Positions 12,000-21,003 of a stretch of 64,000 nt of DNA are shown piece by piece; the first letter of the stretch is position 1, and every line of letters begins with the position of its first letter. The notes under the pieces were generated by a model, which had not been told where the DNA came from, ran no database searches, and saw only the letters and a program-made list of their open reading frames with translations. This DNA comes from Timema cristinae. Its lineage: Eukaryota; Arthropoda; Insecta; Phasmatodea; Timematidae. Made by a program: the position numbers and the translations under genes. The stretch spans positions 60,446,234 to 60,510,233 of the forward strand of contig JBCFYV010000001.1 of NCBI GenBank assembly GCA_039000515.1, in the 5' to 3' direction.

Positions 12000-12372
12000 C
12001 CTTAGCGCACCTAGAATATTATTCCTAGACACAAAAGGTTTCATCCTCCCTATATTAACTACCATTGAGCGTTAAGGAGGCTGGATATGTACTGTAACCT
12101 TACTCAGGACCTCTAATATTTGATAAAGACCTGTGAATTTTGTCAGGAATATCCTAACCTGGTTCTTACACAAAGTGGTCTTCATCAAATAGACCCAATC
12201 TCTGACACAGTATGTAGTTCACCCTATTATCGTGTTGTTCTTGAAGTTTAGTCCTTGTAGTTTTGTCCCTGTAATTTAGTCCATTATGCTTCTTTGGTCT
12301 GCTAGAAATGTGAAACCTCCTTAATAGTTCAGTTGGAGGCATTGCAACTCTTGTATTTCTTTCTCGCACGTA
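12000..12372 (-). pseudogene. Integrase C-terminal remnant of LTR retroelement
   Basis: On the minus strand the frame 12369-12166 contains LLRRFHISSRPKKHNG and YILCQRLGLFDEDHF, then in another frame at about 12140-12085 KFTGLYQILEVLSKVTVHI. The latter resembles the SH3-like C-terminal region of gypsy/retroviral integrases, where K-F-x-G-x-Y is followed by a V-x-V strand. Stops and at least one frameshift interrupt it. The catalytic core is not seen: only ~0.9 kb separates it from the gag zinc knuckles, so most of pol has been deleted. Confidence 0.55.
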
Positions 12373-13275
12373 TATAGTAAGTTAATTACGTAATGAGCTT
12401 GACCTTTTCTAGTTGAAGCGTGGGTTTTATGACAGTCTTAAGTACTTTTATTTTTTACTTTGTCTCTGGAAAATGGCTTGTTTTTTCCTAAAATTGACCC
12501 AATTTTCTTCTTTTGTGTAATGTGCAATGTTCCTAGTTTTTAAATCCTCCCTAGAGGTTTTCTTGACACATATACTGACTTTTTCTACCCTCGTAGTTTA
12601 TGTGGTTTCTTGTGGCTTTCCCTGGAACTAAGAGTCTTTGCTTCACTCTCCACTCGTTACCTTCCAAAGTCGACTCTTATTTGGCTTCTCTGATGTCGCT
12701 TTCCTTAATCAAATGCAACTCGGCAAATTGGTGGTTCATGGATACTCCAACCCGTATACCCCCTGAGATACTCTACCTTCCGGGTATCTCTGGTCTCTTG
12801 TGTCAACGAGCTCACACAGATGATCCGCTGGACACACATTGGCTGATCATTTAAATGTCACCCTAAAACATGGCTTGACCAATTAAATACAGTTTTTACC
12901 TGTCTTTGTTGTCTCCTAGATAAATCTATTATTGACTGAGTTTTTAGTTAGGAGGTCTAGGACTCTAAATCCACCACAAATTCCCCCGAGTTCTGCATTT
13001 TGCGACTTGATAAGCCCGAAATCTCGAATCTTGGCTTTGACATCTTTATGGATTCCAAACGCTTTTGCAACATTATAAAAATTTGTGCCCAACTAGCTAC
13101 AAAAAATCGTTATTTTTCATCTTGAAAAATATACACCCTAACATCAATTCACTAGTGCATTCATATTTTTTACTAACACTAACACTAACACTAACACTAA
13201 CAATCCACGTTGAGGACCGTAGTTCATAGCTTCTACGACCCCTTTCTCGTTTGGGTGATGGCTCAGTTCCCCAAA
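12373..13275 (-). other. Unresolved segment of the decayed retroelement
   Basis: No protease, reverse transcriptase or RNase H motif is seen on either strand. A short (actaac)n run of about five units lies at 13174-13203. Confidence 0.35.
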
Positions 13276-13605
13276 ACACTATCTCGCTAGATGCCCCATT
13301 TTACTGCATCTAAGGCACTGCATTCCCTCCATTATAGATGAATGCTGCCTCTCATCAATATTCTGCAATCCCTACTTACATGACCTTGCCTTTTATACTT
13401 GAAACAAGGCTTCCCCGTAGAATATATATATATATATATCTTAAAAAATCATTTAAAATAGAATCCAGGGCTCTCTGATCAGCCTCTAATTTAATTACCT
13501 CGTCTGGACTGGACCATCTCCTTATTTGTACGTATTGACATTAATTCTCTTAATCCTGTCCACAAAAATATACACGTTCTCCCTTAAAGTGCCTAATTTT
13601 GTTTA
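13276..13605 (-). pseudogene. Gag nucleocapsid/capsid remnant with two zinc knuckles
   Basis: Minus-strand reading gives CFKYKRQGHVSRDC (13406-13365), a CCHC zinc knuckle whose second cysteine is now tyrosine, and CLRCSKMGHLAR followed by a stop and Cys (13317-13276), a second knuckle in another frame. Upstream (higher coordinates, to ~13605) two frames contain VYIFVDRIKRIN and EVIKLEADQRALDSIL, which look like the C-terminal half of a retroelement capsid domain. The remnant stops exactly where the Polinton inverted repeat begins at 13612, suggesting that the Polinton inserted into gag. Confidence 0.6.
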
Positions 13606-13611
13606 GAAGTT

Positions 13612-13818
13612 AGTAGGGTGAAAAGGGGAGTTTCAGGGTGGAAGTAGTGTGAGACGATTTTTTTCTTATAGCTCCTTAAATGAGCACGGTGTTTTAAGGG
13701 TGGAAGTGGTGTGAGGTGTTTTTTAAATGAGCGCGGTGTTTTTCAGGGCGGTGGGATGTCGAGGGGATGGACGGGGGGTGGGTGGGAGGCAAGATCTTTT
13801 GGAGCGGCGAACGCGGGA
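13612..13818 (+). repeat. Polinton left terminal inverted repeat
   Basis: Starts agtagggtgaaaagg and pairs with 30770-30975. It contains two to three internal repeats of a motif reading gggtggaagt-gtgtgag and aaatgag-cggtgttt. Similarity to the right end stops after gcggga at 13818. Confidence 0.93.
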
Positions 13819-14314
13819 GGGGTGTGTTTTTTCAAGGAAACCTAACCTCTGTGATCTGTATACATTTAATAAGCTCCTTCCAAGTATTGCTTCTCTCTCT
13901 CTCTCTCTTACAAGGGAACTTAGGAATTAAGGTTAAATCGTATGGATTCTTTAAAACAAACCATAAATATCTTCTGTACAGTGAGTATTATTATAAAATC
14001 TCTTCCTCTATCCCTTTTTTATAAAAAAATATATATCTTCCATACAGTGATTATTATAAATCTTTTCCTCTCAGAATATAATCTTAAATGGATAACCTAT
14101 ATCTATATGTATTCTCTCTCTCTTACAAGGAACTTAGGAATTAAGGTTAAATAGAATGGATTCTTTTAAATATCTTCTGTACAGTGAGTAAAATTTCTTC
14201 CTCTATCCCTTTTTCATCTTTCTTAACGGGATTGTGAACTTTGCAACTAAGGTTAAATAAATAGTACAGCCTCTTATTTAACGTGTATATTCTTAAGATT
14301 ACGATGATACATAC
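13819..14314. repeat. Subterminal CT-rich imperfect repeats
   Basis: Two to three copies of a unit containing (ct)n-ttacaagg-aacttaggaattaagg, then ggattctttaaa and aaatatcttctgtacagtg, are spread over this stretch (for example at 13892, 14111 and, shorter, 14228). No gene is seen. The last four bases, atac, are the left target duplication of the solo LTR. Confidence 0.7.
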
Positions 14315-15619
14315 TGTAACCCCCCCTTCATATGATTTGATAGGTTCAAATTACAATAAATAAAAGGTAGGTAAGTTACAAGAGAGTTTATTTTATTCTA
14401 CAAACAACTAGCAGACATACAAGAGCGAGGCACTCTAGGAAAGTCGAGTGACTGGCCGATAAGGGCCGAAGTAAACAATAAATAAAGGGGCAAGACCCCA
14501 AGTCGTTAAGAGAAAACAGAATGATTAATACCAACGTAGTCATAATTAAATTGACCCTCGCAGAAGGCGACTAACCTAGCAGGAAAGTTAAATACAAGTA
14601 ATATGTATAGGTCTACACGACCTGGCGATGCCGACACTATATTGACATAAGTATGAAGTTTTATAATAGACTGCCATTGTAAGGCGCGACAGAGAAAATG
14701 ATTTACCTAAACCTAACCTGTTACAATAGATCCCAATCAAATTAGTACAATCTAATTATTATTATTGTAATGACCAATGTGCTGGGTGCACGGGCTCGCG
14801 CCCCCCGAGTTGAGTAACAAATTAAAAGGAATCACAATCGTAACAAATCTTTAACTTTTAGCAAGCAGAACAACTATTTTAAAATAAGTTACACGTTAAA
14901 CAGAAATAATTAGCGCCCCAAGATGGCGACATGCTAAAGTTCCATTAGCGCCCCAAGATGGCGCCATGCTAAAGTTCCAACCCGTCCGTGAGGCGGACAC
15001 AACGTTAAGTACAAAGAAAAAAGCTAGCGCATAAACCATAATGGCTGACAGGCAAATCCTGCAGTCTCAGAGAAATATAGCTATTAGTAATCATGATTTA
15101 TATTTAAAGTTGAAACTTAAATTTTGAACAATTTAACCCAAACATAATTTAGAAAACGTCGAACAACGACCTACGTCTAAATCTAAGACAAGTGTCTCAC
15201 CTAATCGAGTGCAGAGAAATGAGTGACATCACTACACAGTCCAGCCGTTATATACTGTACAAAGTCAATCACGTGTTCACAAACGGCGGGAATCACACTG
15301 GGACGAAGGGAGAGGGGTGTACGTTGCTTCGACAGAATTCTCGATTATTCTCGTGATAATTTCAAATCACGCGCCGGTGGATGAGTCTTGTTTCACTCGA
15401 ACACAACCGTCGGCGCATACGGGTTAGCGCATCTTGATGTTCAATTGTCCGAGTCTTGCTCTAATCGGGCCTCGAGCCACGGGCGGTCAGTAAGCCGCGT
15501 GATGTTGAGTGGAGTTGAGTGCGCGTGTTTCATGAAGTCGAGATCCAGCCCAGTCAAAGGGGACCAGATCAGGTGAGCCAGATCGTCCATGTTTGCATTA
15601 TGTCTGTGACAACGTCACA
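14315..15619 (-). mobile_element. Solo LTR nested in the Polinton
   Basis: A 1,305-bp unit that, on the minus strand, starts TGTGAC and ends GTTACA (TG...CA) and is flanked by the perfect 4-bp duplication atac at 14311-14314 and 15620-15623. It has LTR-like promoter architecture on the same strand: a TATA box at 15248-15254 followed by a plausible initiator, and AATAAA-type signals near 14385-14397. It encodes no protein. A 4-bp duplication and TG/CA ends fit a gypsy-type LTR reduced by recombination between its two LTRs. The first 15 bases, TGTGACGTTGTCACA, are themselves a perfect palindrome around one central base. Confidence 0.85.
15248..15254 (-). promoter_or_regulatory. TATA box of solo LTR
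   Basis: Minus-strand TATATAA about 365 bases into the LTR; tgtcactcatt-type initiator sequence follows roughly 35 bases on. Confidence 0.55.
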
Positions 15620-15842
15620 ATACAAAGATTAAAAAAAAAAATCTTTCTCTCAGAAAAATATATAAAGTCTTTCATTCAGTGCATACATAGAATATATAAA
15701 AAAAATCTCTTTCTCTAAAGTCTTTCGGTGATTGTAGTCTTGGGTAAACACACATACGTCTCTCCGTCACAGAACGCATACGCGCGCGCGCGCGCGCCGA
15801 GCGCGAAAGATCTACTCGAGCTAGAGGTAGAGTCTGTACGCG
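15620..15842. other. Non-coding spacer with (CG)n run
   Basis: Contains two diverged copies of an aaatctctttctct / aaagtctttc motif and an uninterrupted alternating CG run at 15781-15797 just beyond the 3' end of the next gene. No gene is seen. Confidence 0.5.
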
Positions 15843-15844
15843 CT

Positions 15845-16375
15845 TCACCACTTGAATAGCTCGTACTTGTCATCGCCTAGATATATCAGACCTCGCTGTG
15901 AAGCGTTAAAGCGACTCCTGTACCTCGCACCAAAGTTTTTACACGGTAGACGGACTCTTCCCACACAGTCTAGCGTTATGATGTTCGGCTCGTCTTCCGC
16001 TTCACTGACCTCTTCATCTCCTTCTAGATGACGAACGTTGTAGGTTTGGTAATTTTCAAGTTTGGAGATGCACTTGACCCGATTGTGCTCCTCACGCTCG
16101 ATCCGATCCAAAACCGCGCACAAAGCGTCATCCTCCTGGAGAATTTGTGGCTCGTCCCCTTCCTTGAAATTGTAGACGGGACATGACGTAGAACAGCGCT
16201 CGACGGACTGACTCGATTCCCACATTCCGGGATTATGACGTCCGAGCCAGTGTACGGAAGAATCGCAGTGCTAGCTGTAGCCCTTGTCAACCGCCACGAT
16301 GTAGTATTCTAAGCCACCGTTCGAGATCTTAATATCGCTCATGTCCTCCAGACGGTAACCCAACTGTCTAAACAT
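15845..16375 (-). pseudogene. Polinton gene of unknown function
   Basis: I do not recognise this gene. From ATG at 16375-16373 the minus strand reads MFRQLGYRLEDMSDIKISNG and stays in one frame to the stop at 15845, interrupted by a single in-frame TAG (16271-16273). The product would be ~176 residues, with an acidic middle (DEEVSEAEDEP) and no membrane segment. A TATA box (16411-16420) lies ~36 bases upstream of the start, which supports both start and strand. It sits at the integrase end of the element, where other Polintons carry lineage-specific genes. Confidence 0.65.
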
Positions 16376-16410
16376 ATCGAATGTGATGTGTCTCTCTACC
16401 TCGCACCCGC

Positions 16411-16420
16411 TTTATATAAT
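16411..16420 (-). promoter_or_regulatory. TATA box for the 16375 start
   Basis: Minus-strand ATTATATAAA, 36 bases from the ATG; spacing is typical for a very short leader. Confidence 0.6.
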
Positions 16421-17390
16421 CAGAATGGAGGGGAACACACCCTCCCCTTATACACTATATTTTTCACATCGATCCACGAATTGTGTGTCGAGTCAAACCC
16501 TAACCATTTGACGTATACTCTATTTCCGGAACGTCTGATTATCTTCTCTAAAAGGTAAATATTCGAATACGAAGTCTTTCTAAGCTCTTTATCGTAGAAT
16601 CCTCCTGTGATAGGCTTACCTTTCATATCTTCGAGTAGGAAGGTCCTGGGATTAGTCTCGACGACGTTACGTATTTTAAACAGTTCGGTCGACCAGTTTG
16701 CGGTATAATACTTTTCGAAAAGTCCTTATACTTACTGATACGGACTATATCACCCACTTTAAATATGTTTGGTGTAGAATCCGAGATCTTGAGACGTTTA
16801 TAGACTGTATATAAAAGTTTGTCGTCCTTGACGTCTATAGGCTTAATCTTTATGGTCGAGTGTACAGTCCGGTTGTATTCGTTCAGTAACGAATCGATCA
16901 TATCGATCCATCGATACGATCCTATTGCCGTGAATCTCCTGCACATCATGTTCTTGAGAGTGCGATTAAATCTTTCCACGACACTAGCCTTGACGTTGCT
17001 GTATGTAGAATAATGATTGATTCTCTTTCTCTTCATGAGTCTTTTGAATTCACGTTGTAAAACTCTATCCCATTATCCGTTTGGAGATGACGTACGGGAG
17101 GTAAACCTTTGTCGGTCACCTTGTTGAGGAGGAGAGCCATTGCGGTGCTGAGATTCTTACCCGTCTTAGTCTTGACAGGTGTGGCCGAAGCACTCTTGGA
17201 ATACACGTCGATGACGGTGAGGAGGTACTTGAACCCTTATTTGATCGGGAGTAGGGTATCATCTCTACCATATCAGCCTGAAGGAGTTCGTTCAAGCCGC
17301 GTACGCTAACATGTCTTCGGAGAAACCGTCGTCTTGCAGGACGATGAAGTTCACGCGCAATCTCCCACTTGACGCTGGAAATGATTATGA
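16420..17390 (-). pseudogene. Polinton integrase with C-terminal chromodomain
   Basis: Retrovirus-like DDE integrase that would insert the element into host DNA. Minus-strand motifs in order: NELLQADMVEMIPYS (first catalytic Asp) near 17300; a second segment with a DNG motif near 17070; NVKASVVERFNRTLK (catalytic Glu) at about 17000-16960; then a chromodomain, EKIIRRSGNRVYVKWLGF...SWID, at 16550-16470, which in this family is thought to direct insertion to particular chromatin. At least three frameshifts or stops break it: the core, its Glu-bearing half and the chromodomain lie in different frames. The N-terminal start is not identifiable; sequence before ~17390 belongs to the neighbouring gene. 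It is non-functional. Confidence 0.9.
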
Positions 17391-17415
17391 TAAAATACGG
17401 ATGAGATGAATGTCT

Positions 17416-18158
17416 TTATACGATGATTCCGGCCTCGCGTGATTCCTCAATGATAGAAACGATCTAGTTCTCATGAGCGGAATGACCGGCCTCGGTATAT
17501 GCGTGCAAGAGTCGTAATCGATCAACCAATTAGTTAGGATCGTCCCAATAGGTATAATCGATCCCTCTCCCTGTCTCCATCTTGTATAAACCGTCGCCCT
17601 CAAGCTCCTCCTCAAACATAGGTTTGATGATTAACGAATACTTTGATCCGTATGCATCTTGATACGAGCGAACGGGTCGTTTCTCAACCGATGCGAGTTC
17701 GTTTCTTCGAGCATAGACTTGTATACTTTCAGATCCTAATTAGTATAATGCACGGGTGCTCTTCTGAAGAGTAATTCTAATAGCCCTCGGGTATACGGTA
17801 CCGTCATTTTGTTGAGAAGTACTGTGCCGTCTCTCCCGTCGAACACGATACGGGTCTCTCCGAGCTTGGTAGAGTTACCTTCATGACGGACTCCATAGGT
17901 CTTATCGGAATGTGCGTGAGACGAATAAAGATAAGTATCCAATAGATGTCTGTTCTGCAATCTCTCAGGTGAGACTTCTGCCTCCACGGGTTCCGGTTCA
18001 GCGAGCGCCTTCACCATCTTGCTTAGAGGATCCGTGATAGGTTTGAATGTTTCGTTCGCGACGGGCTCGGACTCGTGTCGGGCATCACGAAGTTTCTTAT
18101 ACTTTCGTTTAATAATCTTACTCGCTTTTATGATATCCTCCGTGACCTTCGTCGACAT
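17416..18158 (-). pseudogene. DUF8207-like Polinton protein
   Basis: Starts MSTKVTEDIIKASKIIKRKY at 18158 and reads open to a TAG near 17736. Its end, PYTRGLLELLF, matches the most conserved part of the DUF8207 family that accompanies insect Polintons. Beyond the TAG the same frame continues (KVYKSMLEETNSHR). After a further frameshift near 17660 comes a second conserved part, YWDDPN then LVDRLRLLHAYTEAGHS, ending at 17416. So one gene of ~250 codons has at least two stops and one frameshift. N-terminal Lys-rich and Pro/Glu-rich stretches suggest a flexible region. Function is unknown; a structural or regulatory role in the virus-like cycle is only a guess. Confidence 0.7.
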
Positions 18159-18206
18159 GATGTAAGGTGCGAATGTCTCTTACGAAGAAGAAACCGTTCA
18201 TTATAT

Positions 18207-19096
18207 CTAAACGTAAGTAAAACCTAATTCTACGTCTAAAATCTGAGGTGTCGTCAAGCGTTTTTCTATCATGAAAGATATAGAATCATCTTTGGACACC
18301 TCGAAAGGAGTCCCATCGATAATTTTAAGATTCAACAAACAAATAATACCTTTCAAGTTCATGACCATCGTTGAAACGATGCCTGCCCTCTTGAACTTAT
18401 AACCGCGTTCACCCGTTAGAGTCAATTTGAAATGTCTCGCATCCTTCCTCATAGGTTTTGAATCCAAGTAGATGTAGACGAAACCGCGACTAGTCGTAGA
18501 GTCTACATAAGCTTTAGGCACGGCGTCAGAAGGTAATTAGGGCATACCTATGTTTCGCAAAACTAACCCGCCCGCATCGTAAAGCCGATCGGTATCAGTC
18601 CCCTTTACGGATAGTATACCTCTCGCTATCTTATCGTTGAATTCATTGTAAACGGTTCATTGTATCTCGAAAGATTCCTCTAACCTTTGCAACTTTGGAC
18701 CTAAAGCGTCAAGAACTGTTTTATTTTCGTTGAGACGATCTTCTTGAAGACGAGACAGTTTCCACACCTCCTCCATCCCTTGGCAACTACTCTTCTCGAA
18801 GTTGGCGTATTTTATTCGGTCATTCTCCAATTTCTCGATCAACGATTCCATCTGTCGTTTTATGGCGTCCTTGGCAGCGTTGAGTGCGAGTATCTGCTCG
18901 TTACTATGTCTCACATCCATCCTATCAACGTAAGACTTGTTACAGACATCCTTAGATGCGATGGGCGTCTCGACGTTGACGATCCTCTTCGATCTAGCGT
19001 CGTAATACCCTTGAGAGTTTAGAGTCAGATTTCCTTCCGTTTCACGATAGATCTATATTTGTAGAGACTATGACCGAATTTAGATATGGACGACAT
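18207..19096 (-). pseudogene. Fibre-like Polinton protein with coiled coil
   Basis: I read 18207-19096 as a single damaged gene. Order on the minus strand: MSSISKFGHSLYKYRSIVKR (from 19096); a frameshift near 19030; IVNVETPIASKDVCNKSYVD; a long heptad-rich helix with ILALNAAKDAIKRQ and LIEKLENDRIKYA; another frame change near 18660; DTDRLYDAGGLVLRN; a stop; SDAVPKAYVDS; and a beta-rich C-terminal part to 18207. The repeated N-x-x-x-P...D-x-V-x-K-x-Y-V-D motif resembles collar/shaft motifs of viral and phage fibres, where it precedes a coiled coil. I infer a trimeric attachment fibre or spike. The position between DUF8207 and the ATPase fits a structural gene. Confidence 0.55.
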
Positions 19097-19121
19097 GATG
19101 TCTTATCGCATACTGAGTAAG

Positions 19122-19866
19122 CGTTCATGTCAATAATGCAAGATAAAGGTATCGAACCGGAGCGATATCGCCCTTTATCAATCTCATGATCTTTGCTCAA
19201 CACTAGAAAATAGTACTTGTTTTTTTCCAACACAGTGAGCATACCTCCTTAAATTTTTGGAATGTCATATCAGTGTTCACGTGATCGTCGTAGACGTGTC
19301 TCAGGTTCATATCGTTCATCCTGAATAGGATGAGAAGATTGACGTTATCTCTCAACATCTGTTTCGGGATGCGCGAGTACGTCTGGAAGAGATAGAAACA
19401 GACTCTATCCTTCCTGAAATAAGCCTGAATATTAAACTGTTTATCGCAAGCGACGTCGTCAAAAATGAATACAGAGTCGGGTTTGACCTCGGTCGGGGGG
19501 TAATTTCCACGTTGTCGGAATAAGGGAAATAGCCCAAGCCTTCGACGAGAGAGAGAACCTTCGATAAACGTTGATACTTGGGCTTGTTAGCGATTTAGAG
19601 TAAACGTACACGTTCTTGAAGCGTAGACCGTTAGGTTCCTCCAACAGACTGATCATAGCGTTGGTTTTACCACAATTTGAAGGTCCGCAGATGATGCAAC
19701 GAATAGTATCAGGCAACAACGTGCGGTGTCTCTGAGGTAAAGCTCTACCTGCATCGTGATCGTTGTTGCGTACGGTTAAAGAGTCTGTCTGTTTCTCGAG
19801 CCACATATCGACTAGTTCATCTATATAATGCACGCACCTATATAAATACGAATCAGTACGTGTCAT
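19122..19866 (-). pseudogene. A32/FtsK-type DNA-packaging ATPase
   Basis: Genome-packaging ATPase of the FtsK-HerA superfamily, expected to drive DNA into the capsid. The minus strand from ~19866 (Met at 19866-19864) reads TDSYLYRCVHYIDELVDMW, then the P-loop CGPSNCGKT (Walker A) at about 19690-19660, then KNVYVYSKSL. A frame change near 19590-19510 separates this from the second half, which has a hydrophobic strand ending in acidic residues (FIFDD, Walker B, near 19460), then RKDRVCFYLFQTYS and, further on, KGRYRSG at the C-terminus (~19150). Length (~245 codons) fits the family. Its 5' end overlaps the start codon of the divergent gene at 19865 by two bases. Confidence 0.88.
19822..19848. 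promoter_or_regulatory. Back-to-back TATA-like motifs
   Basis: A minus-strand TTATATAG (19822-19829) and a plus-strand tatataaata (19839-19848) lie ten bases apart, between the two divergent genes. They may form a bidirectional promoter, although the spacing to the annotated ATGs is shorter than usual. Confidence 0.4.
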
Positions 19867-20146
19867 GAAACCAAGAAGAGGGGGAGGGTTGTTGGATAAG
19901 ATAATCAATAATCTACCGTTCGAGGTGCATACACCCGGATACCAGTACTGCGGACCGGGAACAAAGTTGAAAAAACGAATGAAACGAGGTGATCCCGGAA
20001 TAAACGAGTTAGTGGATTACTTCGATAGTTTCGGTGATCTAAGACCGCCACTCGAACTTGTTAGATATCTCGGAGGAATACCTATCACCTATAATCATAC
20101 ACGGTATCAAGAGTACGGAACCGTTTTATGCGGCCATCTTTGTTAA
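19865..20146 (+). pseudogene. Phospholipase A2 / adenain-type protease fused by deletion
   Basis: The 93-codon frame joins two proteins usually separate in this family. Residues 1-45 (LPFEVHTPGYQYCGPGTK, then KRMKRGDPGIN) match the parvovirus-type phospholipase A2 domain used by virions to breach endosomal membranes; its calcium-binding YxGxG-like part is present. From residue ~47 the sequence is the C-terminal part of an adenovirus-type cysteine protease (YFDSFGDLRPP, ELVRYLGG, ending CGHLC, which holds the catalytic Cys). The catalytic His-Asp of the phospholipase and the N-terminal half of the protease, with its catalytic His, are missing. The join falls exactly after GDPGIN. A stop follows LC; the same frame runs a further seven codons to 20169. 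Neither enzyme could work. Confidence 0.8.
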
Positions 20147-20152
20147 GCTTTC

Positions 20153-20160
20153 TTTAAATA
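20153..20160 (+). promoter_or_regulatory. TATA-like box of penton gene
   Basis: tttaaata, 29 bases before the ATG at 20189; a similar tatttaag lies at the same distance before the capsid gene. Confidence 0.45.
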
Positions 20161-20188
20161 CTCGCGCTGACGTTCGATCTTAGTAAAT

Positions 20189-20897
20189 ATGTCTATGACA
20201 CCTAAACTGACGGGTCAGAGTTCGAATCTGACGAAGAACTACTTCCCACATATCCTGCTCGGAGAAGAGAATCGCGAAGAAGAATGGTTCATCGGACTGA
20301 TCAATCTGGCGACGTTCAATTCCATACCGAACATCGACAAACGTAATAATAAATTTTATTGTGACGGTAAAGAGTATACCATCCCTCCGGGAACCTATGA
20401 ACTTGAGGCGTTGGACCGATTTTTGCGAAGAGAAGTCTCGAGTAACGTAAAGTTCTCGATTATCGGTGACCCTACAACTTTAAAGAGCTATATCACTTGC
20501 AATAATCCTATTGACTTTACCCGACCTGGTACGTTCGCATCCTTGCTGGGGTTCGACTCAGTCATACTTCCTGCGGGGAAGACACACATATCTACCAATA
20601 CCGTGGATATTCCTCACGTGAATGTGATCCCGTAGAATGTAGTCGCGCTAGCGGGGCTTACGTCAACGGAGAACCAATCATACCTTGCACGAGTTCAGCA
20701 TGACCGTCCCACCGGTTTATAAGATAGTGGAAGCGCCGAACAATATAATTTACCTTCCGGTAACGAAGCGAGTAATAGAGTCTATCGCAGTACGACTTAT
20801 CAACGAACGAGGAGATATCATCAACTTTAGAGACGAGACGATATCGCTACGTCTACATCTGAAACGAGTCGGTGGAGATGGGACTCGTACTAGATAA
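20189..20897 (+). pseudogene. Penton-like minor capsid protein
   Basis: The minor capsid (penton, single jelly-roll) protein of Polintons, predicted to occupy the capsid vertices. The first frame (20189-20635) shows NLATFNSIPNID, KFYCDGKEYTIPPGTYELE, ASLLGFDS and VDIPHVNVI. The second frame (20685-20897) continues with HEFSMTVPPVYKIVEAPNNI, YLPVTKRVIESIAVRLINE and INFRDETISLRLHLKR, the strongly conserved C-terminal strands. A frameshift and stop around 20636-20690 separate them. Total length (~235 codons) is normal for the family. It is followed after ~100 bases by the major capsid gene, the usual order. Confidence 0.82.
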
Positions 20898-20968
20898 AAC
20901 GAGACGACGTCGTCTTCCTCGATACATTGAGAGAAGAACATGAAAGTGTTAACACTGCAAATAAACTC

Positions 20969-20976
20969 TATTTAAG
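20969..20976 (+). promoter_or_regulatory. TATA-like box of major capsid gene
   Basis: tatttaag, 28 bases before the ATG at 21004. The repeated spacing at two adjacent structural genes supports a shared late-type promoter. Confidence 0.45.
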
Positions 20977-21003
20977 ACGTCTAGGCTACTCGTTACGAAA
21001 ATA

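Noticed and set aside
13174..13203. Possible telomere-like repeat (actaac)n
   Set aside because: Only about five units and not the insect TTAGG type; treated as simple sequence.
17385..17615. Minus-strand Arg/Ser-rich 76-codon frame
   Set aside because: Shadow frame; the conserved YWDDPN and LVDRLRLLHA segments of the DUF8207-like gene lie in another frame of the same DNA.
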